Shown here piece by piece: positions 1-8,883 of a DNA stretch of 55,270 nt. The stretch is from an uncultured Chitinophagaceae bacterium. Its GTDB lineage: Bacteria > Bacteroidota > Bacteroidia > Chitinophagales > Chitinophagaceae. The notes beneath the pieces were generated by a model that searched no databases, was not told the origin of the DNA, and saw only the letters and a list, made by a program, of their open reading frames with translations. Location: NCBI GenBank assembly GCA_937858715.1, contig CALLZY010000042.1:1-55270 (forward strand), given 5' to 3'. Position numbers and translations under genes: made by a program. Each line of letters opens with the position of its first letter. The first letter of the stretch is position 1.

Positions 1-974
1 GAAAGAGTGGTAGAAAGAATATTGCCCCCTTCGGAAGAATAACCAAATGCTTTTAACTGGTTTTTATCACTGAAGTACTCTTCTCTGAGTGTGAGGCCAA
101 ACCAGGACAGCGGGTCATAGTTCAGGTACAAAGCAGCGCCACCCCATGATTTGTTTTTGATGTTCTTTGCACCATCCCAGAATTGAGTGGCATTGAGTGT
201 CCCATTTACACCGATGTTGAATTTGTCGTTGAACTTAGCTGTAACTACTGCATCGAACTGGTTGGTGACAGATGTGTCGGGGTTTTTTCCTTCCACATAG
301 TTCAGGTAAATTTTTATTTTATCAGTAGGGGCGAAACTGTACTGTGCGATGACAAACTTTTTGTTGATGTGGTCTTCAGCAGGGATCCTGTAATCTGTGG
401 CGTTAGAAACACCAAGCATAAAACTATGTTTGCCTTTTGATACTTCTGCTTTTAAACCTGTATGTGAGAAAGGTCCGTTGGTGAACATATAACTCATGCT
501 GTAGTTCCGGTTAAGTTGCGGGTCAAGCAGTTCGTACCCGACATGTGTGGCCCATGTGCCGGCAGTAAACTTCAGCCAGTCGGTTGGTGAATAACTGATA
601 TAGAGTTGTTTAATTGCCTGTGTAATTCCTTCATCAGTGTATGAGAAATCTTTTGCTCTCTGGCCAAATCCAAGATCGGCCACTGCATTAATTTTATCTC
701 CCTTATGTTCTAATTTAACACTTGCCATTCCTAATGAAAAGGCATTGTGTGATTGTGTAAAACTGGTGAGGCTGTTGGCTGTTGATTTAGCAAAATCATA
801 TTTGAAATAAACATCAGCAGAACCTGTAATGGTCAGGACTGGCTCTTTTGGAGCTGCTTCCGGAGCAGCAGAAGCTGAGTCGGGGATGGGAGTATAAACA
901 ACTGAGGCAGTTTGAGAAATTGCGATGTGTGCAGACAGCATGGTTATTGCTGCCACAAAATATTTTTGTAACAT
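1..974 (-). CDS. Outer-membrane beta-barrel porin, BBP2 family (3' part outside window)
   Basis: I translated this by eye from the ATG at 974; about 324 codons are present and the frame leaves the window open. The N-terminus is a signal peptide (MLQKYFVAAITMLSAHIAIS, then Q), followed by a short Pro/Ala/Glu-rich linker and repeated amphipathic strands typical of a beta barrel (for example ITGSADVYFKYDFAK and LKFTAGTWATHVGYELLDP). The alternation and the GTWATHVGYE region resemble the Bacteroidota 'beta-barrel porin-2' (BBP2, OmpL-like) group, which I recall as often found next to amt. It lies directly downstream of amt on the same strand, so a role in passing small nitrogen solutes through the outer membrane is a reasonable inference. 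A hairpin in the gap suggests partly separate transcription. The substrate is unknown. Confidence 0.8.
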   Translation of the reverse strand, partial: MLQKYFVAAITMLSAHIAISQTASVVYTPIPDSASAAPEAAPKEPVLTITGSADVYFKYDFAKSTANSLTSFTQSHNAFSLGMASVKLEHKGDKINAVADLGFGQRAKDFSYTDEGITQAIKQLYISYSPTDWLKFTAGTWATHVGYELLDPQLNRNYSMSYMFTNGPFSHTGLKAEVSKGKHSFMLGVSNATDYRIPAEDHINKKFVIAQYSFAPTDKIKIYLNYVEGKNPDTSVTNQFDAVVTAKFNDKFNIGVNGTLNATQFWDGAKNIKNKSWGGAALYLNYDPLSWFGLTLREEYFSDKNQLKAFGYSSEGGNILSTTL

Positions 975-1002
975 TGTAATACATTTTAGATGTTAAGAAA
1001 AG

Positions 1003-1055
1003 GGCACAGCAGGAATAGGCTTTTGCGAGAAGATTATTCCGATTAATGCAGTGCC
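1003..1055 (-). terminator. Nested stem-loop between amt and the porin gene
   Basis: GGCACAGCA at 1003-1011 pairs with TGCAGTGCC at 1047-1055 with one mismatch, and inside it GGAATA (1012-1017) pairs with TATTCC (1035-1040). On the minus strand the outer arm is followed by CTTTTCTT, so it could end amt transcripts or act as a 5' UTR structure of the porin gene. On the plus strand it is also followed by T-rich sequence. Confidence 0.5.
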
Positions 1056-1078
1056 TTTTTCGATTTTATTTATTTAGG

Positions 1079-2479
1079 TTAATGGCTGACAGATTTTTCT
1101 TCAACTGTTCCATTGTTATGAACCAATAATGTTCCCTGTACGTATTTTTCGTTGTGTTGTGTAGCATCCAGGCCTTCTTCTTCCTCTTCTTCACTTACCC
1201 TCATCGGGATTACGAAATTGATAAATTTAAATATGCCATATGAAACTGCAAAGCTGTAAGCAGCCACAATTGCAAGTGCTTTCAACTGGGTAAAGAAGAA
1301 CTCTGGATTACCATAGAATAATCCTTCCGGGCCGCCTTTTATTCCATGAACAGCGGTGCTGGCGAACACACCTGTAAGCACCATGCCCGTCATGCCACCT
1401 AAGCCGTGGCAGGGGAATACGTCCAGTGTATCGTCTAATTTTGATTTCTGTTTGATACTGACAGCAATGTTTGAAACAAGGGCGCCAACCACACCGATGA
1501 TGATACTTTGGGGGATACCTACATATCCGGATCCGGGAGTAATAGCCACCAGGCCAACAACAGCACCAATACAGAAACCAATAACAGAAGGTTTTTTACC
1601 TTTTATTACATCGAAGAACATCCAGGCAAGACCTGCTGCAGAAGCAGCCGTTGTGGTTGTACCTAAGGCGTTAACCGCAAGTGGAGTTGAGCCCACAGCC
1701 GAACCGGCATTGAAACCAAACCAGCCGAACCACAATAACCCGGTTCCAATAAGTACATAAGGAACGTTTGCCGGTGGAATTTCCTTTTGCTCAATATGCG
1801 ACCTTCTTCTTTTCAATACCATTGCTCCTGCAAGCGCAGCACAACCTGCTGTAATATGAACAACTGTACCTCCGGCAAAATCCCAAGCTCCCATTTTTGC
1901 CAGAAATCCTTCAGGATGCCAGCTCCAATGGGCAACAGGTGCATATACAAGCAGCGAAAACAGTACTATAAACAGCAGGTAAGATGTAAACCGGATTCTT
2001 TCTGCTACAGCACCTACGACCAGTCCGGGAGTGATGATGGCGAACATCAGTTGAAACAGCGAGAACAGGGATAGAGGAATTGTGTTTGCGGCAGGCCAGG
2101 CAGCCCCGGATTTCACGCCGTTATAAAAGGCGTAGGTTCCGGGATTACCCAACAGTCCGTTAATGGATTCTCCAAAAGCAAGACTAAATCCGCAGGTTAT
2201 CCAAAGCACTCCAACCACACCGGCGGCAACAGTACTCTTGATCATGGTTGAAATCACATTTTTGCGATGTACCATACCGCCGTAAAAAAAGGCCAGGCCA
2301 GGAGTCATCAGGAAAACCAATGCTGTCGAAACAAGCACCCAGGCAATATCAGCTGAACTGTATTGCGGGTCGTTTGGACCTGGTACAAAATCGGCCGCCG
2401 GCTTAATAAACATGGCAATTATTGCAACCGCTACTAACAGTACAAATGGCAAGATTTGTTTTGCTTTTCTTCTACTCAT
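1079..2479 (-). CDS. amt: Ammonium transporter Amt
   Basis: A 466-residue polytopic inner-membrane protein of the Amt/MEP/Rh family that conducts ammonium into the cytoplasm. Visible marks are the family signature TPGLAFFYGGMV (residues 59-70), about eleven membrane segments after an N-terminal hydrophobic stretch (11-25) that may act as a signal sequence, and the two pore histidines in APVAHWSWHPEG (His184) and VFPCHGLGG (His358). The cytoplasmic tail begins with a run of Glu and keeps the GLDATQH stretch, the region that in family members couples pore opening to PII proteins. No PII (glnK) gene is adjacent. The gene lies downstream of gltBD but is separated from gltD by a strong terminator and a 190-bp AT-rich leader, so it probably has its own promoter and nitrogen control. 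Confidence 0.97.
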   Translation of the reverse strand: MSRRKAKQILPFVLLVAVAIIAMFIKPAADFVPGPNDPQYSSADIAWVLVSTALVFLMTPGLAFFYGGMVHRKNVISTMIKSTVAAGVVGVLWITCGFSLAFGESINGLLGNPGTYAFYNGVKSGAAWPAANTIPLSLFSLFQLMFAIITPGLVVGAVAERIRFTSYLLFIVLFSLLVYAPVAHWSWHPEGFLAKMGAWDFAGGTVVHITAGCAALAGAMVLKRRRSHIEQKEIPPANVPYVLIGTGLLWFGWFGFNAGSAVGSTPLAVNALGTTTTAASAAGLAWMFFDVIKGKKPSVIGFCIGAVVGLVAITPGSGYVGIPQSIIIGVVGALVSNIAVSIKQKSKLDDTLDVFPCHGLGGMTGMVLTGVFASTAVHGIKGGPEGLFYGNPEFFFTQLKALAIVAAYSFAVSYGIFKFINFVIPMRVSEEEEEEGLDATQHNEKYVQGTLLVHNNGTVEEKSVSH

Positions 2480-2511
2480 GCTTTACAATTTAAAAATATT
2501 AATAATGTTGA

Positions 2512-2525
2512 ATAATTATTGTGAA
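2512..2525 (-). promoter_or_regulatory. Candidate nitrogen-related site shared with glnA leader
   Basis: The plus-strand string ATAATTATTGTGAA lies 33-46 bp upstream of the amt ATG. The leader of glnA carries ATGATTATTGTGAA at 32897-32910: 13 of 14 bases agree, with an uninterrupted 11-base match. Both leaders are AT-rich, so chance similarity is a real possibility. Confidence 0.3.
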
Positions 2526-2614
2526 AATACTTTTTAATTAGTATAACACTTGTTAGTTATATAAATATTAATTATATTAATATGAATAAAATGAGAATAA
2601 TGATTGCTAAATGC

Positions 2615-2650
2615 AAAAAAATAAGCACTTAGATAAGTGCTTATTTTTTT
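2615..2650 (-). terminator. Rho-independent terminator of gltBD
   Basis: AATAAGCACTT and AAGTGCTTATT form an 11-bp perfect stem with loop AGAT, flanked by A6 on the left and T8 on the right. On the minus strand the hairpin starts about 25 bp after the gltD stop and runs into U6. The symmetry means it could also work on the opposite strand. Confidence 0.85.
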
Positions 2651-2674
2651 TAATGTATTGTTTAAAGCAGAATT

Positions 2675-4177
2675 TCAGAAGAATTGAAGTATTGCATCCT
2701 TGGTTTCCAATATTGAAAAATTGTTGTTATTGAGAAACTCATCCACTTTTCTGGCACATTCCCTGCCTTCGCTTATAGCCCAAACTACAAGGCTTTGCCC
2801 ACGGCGCATATCGCCTGCTGCAAAAACTTTGGAGATATTGGTGCGGTATTCTTTTTCGGTCGCTTTTACATTACCTCTTTCGTCAAGGTCAATTCCCAGG
2901 TCAGAGAGCAGTCCTGTTTGCTGCGGATGCAGAAATCCCATTGCCAGCAATGCCAGTTCACAAGGAATTTCTCTTTCGCTGCCGGATACTTCAACAAAAC
3001 TTGCAGGGCGGCTATCAACAATCTTCCACTCCAGGTCAACAATTCTGAGTGCTTTCAGATTGCCATTTCCGTCGCCGATAAATTCTTTTGTTGCCACTGC
3101 CCATTTTCTGTCGCAACCTTCTTCATGCGAAGTGGTTGTTTTTAACAGCATAGGGTAGGAGGGCCAGGGCATATGATCATTTCTTTCTGACGGCGGTTTA
3201 GGCAGCAGTTCAAACTGTGTTACTGATTTTGCACCGTGCCTGTTTGAAGTTCCCACACAATCGCTGCCGGTATCACCACCACCGATAACAACTACATTTT
3301 TGCCAGAAGCTTTAACTTCTTTGTCCAGAATATTACTTTCAATTTCTGCATTTGCAAGAAAATCTTTACCGGTAACCCGTTTGTTATTCTGCTTTAAGAA
3401 ATCCATGGCAAAGTGAACGCCGTTTAATTCCCTTCCGGGAACGTTCAGGTTGCGGGGAACGGTGCTGCCGCCTGCCAGAACAATAGCATTGTATTCTCTG
3501 AGTAAATCGTTGATGCTTACATTAACGCCAACATTTGCATGGCATTTAAACACCACACCTTCTTCTTCCATTACTGCCACTCTTCTGTCAATAACCCATT
3601 TTTCAAGTTTGAAATCTGGAATGCCGTAACGTAATAATCCTCCGGGAGCATCATCTCTTTCAAATACAGTTACTGAATGGCCTGCGTAGTTTAATTGTGC
3701 TGCTGCCGCTAGTCCGGCAGGGCCAGAACCAATAACAGCAACTTTTTTCCCTGAACGGAGATTGGGTTTCCTGGGTGTTACAAAACCTTTTTCGAACGCA
3801 ATCTCGATGATATGTTTCTCAATTTCTTCAATTGTTATCGCAGGCTGGTTGATGCCGAGAACACAGGCGGTTTCGCAGGGAGCGGGGCAGATGCGACCGG
3901 TGAATTCAGGAAAATTATTGGTTGAAGAGAGAATATCATATGCCTCTTTCCAATTCTTTTTATACACGGCATCATTAAATTCCGGTATCACATTTCCCAA
4001 CGGACATCCGTTGTGGCAAAATGGAACACCGCAGTTCATACAACGGGCTGATTGCTGATTCAGTTTTTCATCGCTGAATTTTTCAACAAACTCATTGTAG
4101 TGCTTCAAGCGTTGTTCAACCGGTTGCTTGCCCGGGAGTTCTCTGTTATATTCTTTAAATCCTGTTGGTTTGCCCAT
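2675..4177 (-). CDS. gltD: Glutamate synthase (NADPH) small subunit
   Basis: 500 residues; transfers electrons from NAD(P)H through FAD and iron-sulfur centres to the large subunit so that 2-oxoglutarate and glutamine give two glutamates. The N-terminal part carries the ferredoxin-like cysteine sets C46/C49/C54/C58 (CMNCGVPFCHNGC) and C97/C101/C105 (CPAPCETAC). The FAD Rossmann motif GSGPAG is at 150-155 and the NADPH motif GGGDTG at 299-304; near the C-terminus VFAAGDMRRGQSLVVWAI is the usual FAD-closing motif. Length matches the family. It follows gltB by 50 bp in what looks like one operon and ends at a strong terminator. Confidence 0.97.
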   Translation of the reverse strand: MGKPTGFKEYNRELPGKQPVEQRLKHYNEFVEKFSDEKLNQQSARCMNCGVPFCHNGCPLGNVIPEFNDAVYKKNWKEAYDILSSTNNFPEFTGRICPAPCETACVLGINQPAITIEEIEKHIIEIAFEKGFVTPRKPNLRSGKKVAVIGSGPAGLAAAAQLNYAGHSVTVFERDDAPGGLLRYGIPDFKLEKWVIDRRVAVMEEEGVVFKCHANVGVNVSINDLLREYNAIVLAGGSTVPRNLNVPGRELNGVHFAMDFLKQNNKRVTGKDFLANAEIESNILDKEVKASGKNVVVIGGGDTGSDCVGTSNRHGAKSVTQFELLPKPPSERNDHMPWPSYPMLLKTTTSHEEGCDRKWAVATKEFIGDGNGNLKALRIVDLEWKIVDSRPASFVEVSGSEREIPCELALLAMGFLHPQQTGLLSDLGIDLDERGNVKATEKEYRTNISKVFAAGDMRRGQSLVVWAISEGRECARKVDEFLNNNNFSILETKDAILQFF

Positions 4178-4227
4178 GAGATGTGAATATGTTAATTAGT
4201 TTATTAGAGTTGATCAGTCTGCACTTG

Positions 4228-7200
4228 CTACGCCTTTGTCTTCGCTGTATTGTTCTTTTGCTGCAACACTTTTTTATAATCTCTTGGAAATACTTTTACG
4301 AAGTGTTTTAGCTGGTTGTCAAGATCGCCGAGCAGGAATTTGGCCACACTGCTGCCAGTGTAATCATAGTGCTTTTGTATCATGGTAAACAGTTCATTCT
4401 TGTCGTTCAGGTCGCACTCATCAAGGTCAACCATTTCCTGGTTACAGTTGTTGGCAAATCTTCCTTTTATATCATATACATATGCGATGCCTCCGCTCAT
4501 GCCTGCAGCAAAGTTTCTTCCCGTATCTCCAAGAATTACCACCTGGCCGCCGGTCATGTATTCGCAGCCATGGTCGCCGATAGATTCGACAACAACATTT
4601 GCTCCGGAGTTTCTTACGCAGAAACGTTCCCCGGCTTTGCCCCTGATAAATGCTTCGCCAGAAGTGGCCCCATAGAATGCCACATTTCCGATGATGCTGT
4701 TATCTTCAGGGGTGTATGTCGCTTCTTTTGGAGGATAAATGATGAGCCTGGCACCACTTAGCCCTTTACCGAAATAGTCATTAGCATCTCCTTCGAGTTC
4801 AAGTGTAATACCTTTTGTATTGAAGGCGCCAAAACTTTGCCCTGCAGTGCCATTGAAATTGAAATGAACAGTATTGTCTGCCAATCCTTCGGCTTTATAT
4901 TTTTTGGTTATTTCGTTGGAAAGAATGGTGCCTACAGTGCGGTCAGTATTCTTTATTGCAAATGCTGCTGTAACTTTTTCTTTTTTATCAATCGCAGGGG
5001 TAGCAGCTTCTAATAATTTCCAGTCAAGACTATCGGCCAATCCATGGTCTTGCGATTCTGCACAATGCAAAGCTGTGTACATTGAGTTGGGTTCTTTATA
5101 CAGTACAGCCGACAAGTTCAGGTTTTTATACTTCCAGTGCTGAATATTTTCTCTTACTTCAAGGTTATCAACCTGACCAATCATTTCGTCAACAGTTCTG
5201 AAACCAAGGTCGGCCATAATTTCTCTCAGCTCCTGGGTTATCATTTTAAAGAAGTTCACTACATGGTCTGGGTCGCCTTTAAACCTGCCACGAAGCTCCG
5301 GGTCTTGTGTGGCCACACCTACAGGGCAGGTGTTCATGTGGCATTTGCGCATCATAATGCAACCTTCCACAATTAGGGCGGCAGTGGCAATGCCCCATTC
5401 TTCAGCACCAAGCAGAGCCGCGACAGCAATATCTCTTCCGGTTTTTAACTGTCCATCAGCCTGCACCACCACACGGCTGCGCAGTTTGTTTTTCACCAGT
5501 GTCTGATGCGTTTCTGCAAGTCCCAGTTCCCACGGCAGTCCTGCATGTTTAATAGAACTCACCGGTGATGCACCGGTGCCGCCATCATAACCGGCAATCA
5601 AAACCACATCAGCTTTTGCTTTAGTAACACCGGCGGCTATAGTACCAACACCAGCTTTACTTACCAGTTTCACACTTATTCTTGCCTGCCTGTTGGCATT
5701 CTTTAAATCATAAATCAGCTGGGCAAGGTCTTCAATTGAATAGATGTCGTGGTGCGGAGGAGGAGAGATTAATCCCACACCCGGCGTACTGTGTCTTGTT
5801 TTGCCGATCCAATCATCCACTTTATGTCCGGGCAATTGTCCGCCTTCACCGGGCTTGGCGCCCTGTGCCATTTTTATTTGCAGTTCATCGGCTTCAGTTA
5901 AATACAAACTGGTTACACCGAATCTCGCCGAAGCAACCTGCTTGATTGCACTGCGCATAGAATCGCCATTTGGCAACGGCTCGTATCTTTTTTCATCTTC
6001 ACCACCTTCACCCGTATTGCTTTTTCCTCCCAAGCGGTTCATAGCAATGGCCAGTGTGGTGTGGGCTTCCCATGAAATGGAACCGAAGCTCATTGCACCG
6101 GTGGCAAAGCGTTTATAAATTTTTTCTGCTGACTCTACTTCATCAATACTGATAGATGGCCTGTTTTTTCTGAACTGGAACAGGCTGCGAAGTGTACAGG
6201 CTTTCTCGCTTTGGTCGTTAACAGATTTTGAATATTTCTTAAATGTAGCGTAGTCATTCATTTTAGTTGCATGTTGCAACAGGTGAATGGTTTGCGGATT
6301 GAACAGGTGAAATTCTCCCTTTCTCTTCCACTGATAAATGCCTCCAACAGGCAGCCTGTCAGCAGGAATATCTTTTTTGCTGAAAGCAAAGTAATGTTTG
6401 GCAAGAACTTCCCGGGCAATTTCATCTAACCCCATTCCTTCTATCCGGGAAGTTGCACCGGTAAAATACTTGCTTACTACATCTTTGTTCAATCCAAGTA
6501 TTTCAAAAATCTGGGCACCCTGGTATGACTGCAACGTGGAGATGCCCATTTTTGAGAATACTTTAAGCAATCCGTCATTTACTGCTTTGATGTAGTTCTT
6601 CTTTAACTCATCTTCTGTTAAGGTAGTTTGCAGTTTACCTGTTTCCAGTAAGTCTCTTATTGAAGACATGGCGAGGTAAGGGTTGATTGCTGTTGCACCG
6701 AAGCCAATAAGACATGCGAAATGATGCACTTCCCAAACATCTCCGGCTTCAACAATAATACCTACCTGGCCTCTCATCCCTTTGCGGATAAGGTGGTGAT
6801 GTATGGCCGATGTTGCCAGTAGTGACGGGATAGGAGCATGGTTAGAGTCAATGGCCCTGTCCTGAAGAATCAATACTTTAAAACCATCCTCTACTGCATC
6901 CACAGCGTATTGGCAGATTCTGTCCAGACCTCTTTTCAAAGAACCCGGTTTGCCATCAGCACGGAAATAACATTGAATCGTTTTTGATGTAAACAAGCCT
7001 GTATCAATACTCCTGATTTTTTCCAGTTCATAATTACTTAGCACCGGATGCTTGAGTGCCACACTGTGACAGGTAAGCGGATCTTCGACAAGCAGGTTGC
7101 CATTATTGCCGGCAAATGTAGCCAGCGACATTACCAGCCTTTCACGAATGGGGTCAATCGGGGGATTGGTAACCTGTGCAAACAACTGCTTGAAATAACT

Positions 7201-8745
7201 GCTAAGGTGCTGCGGCTGGTCGCTTAAGACAGCCAGCGGCACATCGGTTCCCATCGAGCCAATAGGCTCTTTCCCTTCAAGTGCCATTGGTGCAATGATT
7301 GTATCGAGGTCTTCGGTGGAGAAGCCAAATGTTTTTTGATATTTAAATACCTGTTCATGCTCCAGGTGTGTGAACATGATTCTTGGCTGAGGCAATTCCT
7401 CAAGCCTGATTTTATATTTATTCAACCATTCGCCATACGGTTTTTGAGAACAGATGTCTTTCTTCAAATCTTCATCGCTGATGATTTTTCCTTTTTCCAT
7501 ATCCACCACAAACATCTTTCCGGGTTGCAAACGGCCTTTCTCCAGGATAAGTGCCGGTTCAACAGGTAATGCGCCGGTTTCAGACGCCATGATGACACGG
7601 TCATCTTTCGTAACGCAATATCTTGACGGACGAAGACCGTTTCTGTCTAAAGTGGCACCAATAATTTTTCCATCAGTAAATGAAATAGAAGCTGGCCCGT
7701 CCCACGGTTCCATAAAGCAGGAATGGAATTCATAAAAGGCTTTTTTCACCGGGTCCATCTCATCATGTCCATCCCATGCTTCCGGTATCAGCATCATCAT
7801 TACATGTGGTAAAGAACGGCCAGTAAGAGTCAACAGTTCAATCATGTTATCGAGACAAGCAGAATCACTCTGTCCTTCCGTAACGATTGGCAGCAGCATT
7901 TCCATTTCTTCATGAGTGAAATATGGAGATGTGAATCCTTTTTCGCTTGTTTTGAGCCAGTTTAAATTTCCCTGCAGGGTATTAATCTCTCCGTTGTGTG
8001 CAATAAAACGGAAAGGCTGTGCCAGTTTCCAGGAAGGAAAAGTATTAGTGGCAAATCTCGAGTGTACCAGACCAAATGCACTTACTACCCGTTTATTACT
8101 TAGATCTGGAAAATATTGTCTTACCTGGTGGCTGGTTAATTGCCCTTTGTAAACAATTGTTTTGTAAGAAAGGGATGCGATGTAAAAACCTATTTCGTCT
8201 TTCCTTACTGTGTTGTTGATGATGTGAGAAGCATAATTACGCAGTATGAAAAGTTTTCTTTCAAACTCGTCAGGGTTTGAAATATGATCGGGGCAGGCAA
8301 CAAATATCTGTTCAATCTCCGGTTCTACGCTTAAAGCTGTTGGGCCAATGCCATCTGTGTTAACCGGAACTTTTCTGTAGGTAAGTACCTCAATGCCTAA
8401 TTTTTCAGCAGTGCGGTTCAGGATTTCACGGCATTCTTCTCTTAACCGGATTTCCTTTGGAAAGAAAACCATACCTGCTGCATATTTTCCGAAAGATGGC
8501 AGGTGTACTCCTGATTTCAAACATTCGTCAAAGAAAAACTCATGCGGTGTCTGAATCATAATGCCGGCTCCATCACCGGTATTATTCTCACAGCCACAGG
8601 CACCACGGTGTTCCATATTTTCCAATACAGTCAGTGCATCAGAAATATGCTGGTGCGACTTATGTCCTTTTATATTTGCAACAAATCCGATGCCGCATGC
8701 ATCATGCTCAAAAGAAGGATGATATAATCCCTGGTTGCCTGCCAT
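4228..8745 (-). CDS. gltB: Glutamate synthase large subunit
   Basis: About 1505 residues; splits glutamine, channels ammonia to an FMN site and aminates 2-oxoglutarate. I chose the ATG at 8745 (MAGNQGLYHPSFEHDACGIG) over an upstream in-frame ATG at 8799, because GltB proteins begin with a short propeptide just before the catalytic Cys; here Cys17 of HDACGIGF would be the mature N-terminus. Domains in order: class II amidotransferase (about 17-430), central domain, FMN-binding synthase domain (GGSGTGASPVSS-type region is seen as GGTGASPVSSIKHAGLPWE), the 3Fe-4S cysteines in CIMMRKCHMNTCPVG, and the C-terminal GxGxG beta-helix. First gene of gltBD. The 138-bp gap to ilvA holds a palindrome. Confidence 0.96.
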   Translation of the reverse strand: MAGNQGLYHPSFEHDACGIGFVANIKGHKSHQHISDALTVLENMEHRGACGCENNTGDGAGIMIQTPHEFFFDECLKSGVHLPSFGKYAAGMVFFPKEIRLREECREILNRTAEKLGIEVLTYRKVPVNTDGIGPTALSVEPEIEQIFVACPDHISNPDEFERKLFILRNYASHIINNTVRKDEIGFYIASLSYKTIVYKGQLTSHQVRQYFPDLSNKRVVSAFGLVHSRFATNTFPSWKLAQPFRFIAHNGEINTLQGNLNWLKTSEKGFTSPYFTHEEMEMLLPIVTEGQSDSACLDNMIELLTLTGRSLPHVMMMLIPEAWDGHDEMDPVKKAFYEFHSCFMEPWDGPASISFTDGKIIGATLDRNGLRPSRYCVTKDDRVIMASETGALPVEPALILEKGRLQPGKMFVVDMEKGKIISDEDLKKDICSQKPYGEWLNKYKIRLEELPQPRIMFTHLEHEQVFKYQKTFGFSTEDLDTIIAPMALEGKEPIGSMGTDVPLAVLSDQPQHLSSYFKQLFAQVTNPPIDPIRERLVMSLATFAGNNGNLLVEDPLTCHSVALKHPVLSNYELEKIRSIDTGLFTSKTIQCYFRADGKPGSLKRGLDRICQYAVDAVEDGFKVLILQDRAIDSNHAPIPSLLATSAIHHHLIRKGMRGQVGIIVEAGDVWEVHHFACLIGFGATAINPYLAMSSIRDLLETGKLQTTLTEDELKKNYIKAVNDGLLKVFSKMGISTLQSYQGAQIFEILGLNKDVVSKYFTGATSRIEGMGLDEIAREVLAKHYFAFSKKDIPADRLPVGGIYQWKRKGEFHLFNPQTIHLLQHATKMNDYATFKKYSKSVNDQSEKACTLRSLFQFRKNRPSISIDEVESAEKIYKRFATGAMSFGSISWEAHTTLAIAMNRLGGKSNTGEGGEDEKRYEPLPNGDSMRSAIKQVASARFGVTSLYLTEADELQIKMAQGAKPGEGGQLPGHKVDDWIGKTRHSTPGVGLISPPPHHDIYSIEDLAQLIYDLKNANRQARISVKLVSKAGVGTIAAGVTKAKADVVLIAGYDGGTGASPVSSIKHAGLPWELGLAETHQTLVKNKLRSRVVVQADGQLKTGRDIAVAALLGAEEWGIATAALIVEGCIMMRKCHMNTCPVGVATQDPELRGRFKGDPDHVVNFFKMITQELREIMADLGFRTVDEMIGQVDNLEVRENIQHWKYKNLNLSAVLYKEPNSMYTALHCAESQDHGLADSLDWKLLEAATPAIDKKEKVTAAFAIKNTDRTVGTILSNEITKKYKAEGLADNTVHFNFNGTAGQSFGAFNTKGITLELEGDANDYFGKGLSGARLIIYPPKEATYTPEDNSIIGNVAFYGATSGEAFIRGKAGERFCVRNSGANVVVESIGDHGCEYMTGGQVVILGDTGRNFAAGMSGGIAYVYDIKGRFANNCNQEMVDLDECDLNDKNELFTMIQKHYDYTGSSVAKFLLGDLDNQLKHFVKVFPRDYKKVLQQKNNTAKTKA

Positions 8746-8855
8746 GTAGTAAATGTTAGTTTTAAATAATACAGCCGTTAACTCAATTTCATACAGCAAG
8801 CAAACGACTGAAAATACAAATTAGCTTTCAAACGGATACCAGTTTTTCAAAGCAA

Positions 8856-8875
8856 TTATCCACACATTGTGTGGA
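8856..8875. other. Palindrome between ilvA and gltB, containing a DnaA-box-like 9-mer
   Basis: TCCACACA (8859-8866), one base, then TGTGTGGA (8868-8875) form an 8-bp perfect inverted repeat directly after the ilvA stop and upstream of gltB. No U-run follows on the minus strand, so it is a poor intrinsic terminator; it could be an operator for gltB or end ilvA mRNA decay. The left side also spells TTATCCACA (8856-8864), the consensus DnaA box, but it is a single copy. Confidence 0.4.
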
Positions 8876-8883
8876 CAGGGTTT

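Noticed and set aside
22-36. CCCCCTTCGGAAG in the porin gene as a further repeat copy
   Set aside because: Only a short CTTC-G-GAAG match, without the GC arms or following G-run; it encodes ordinary barrel sequence.
4300-8700. Many long open frames opposite gltB, gltD, leuC and ilvB
   Set aside because: They mirror the codon structure of the real genes, lack recognisable domains and have no start context.
8856-8864. Replication origin suggested by a perfect DnaA box
   Set aside because: Single box, no cluster, no dnaA or gidA nearby, no AT-rich unwinding region.
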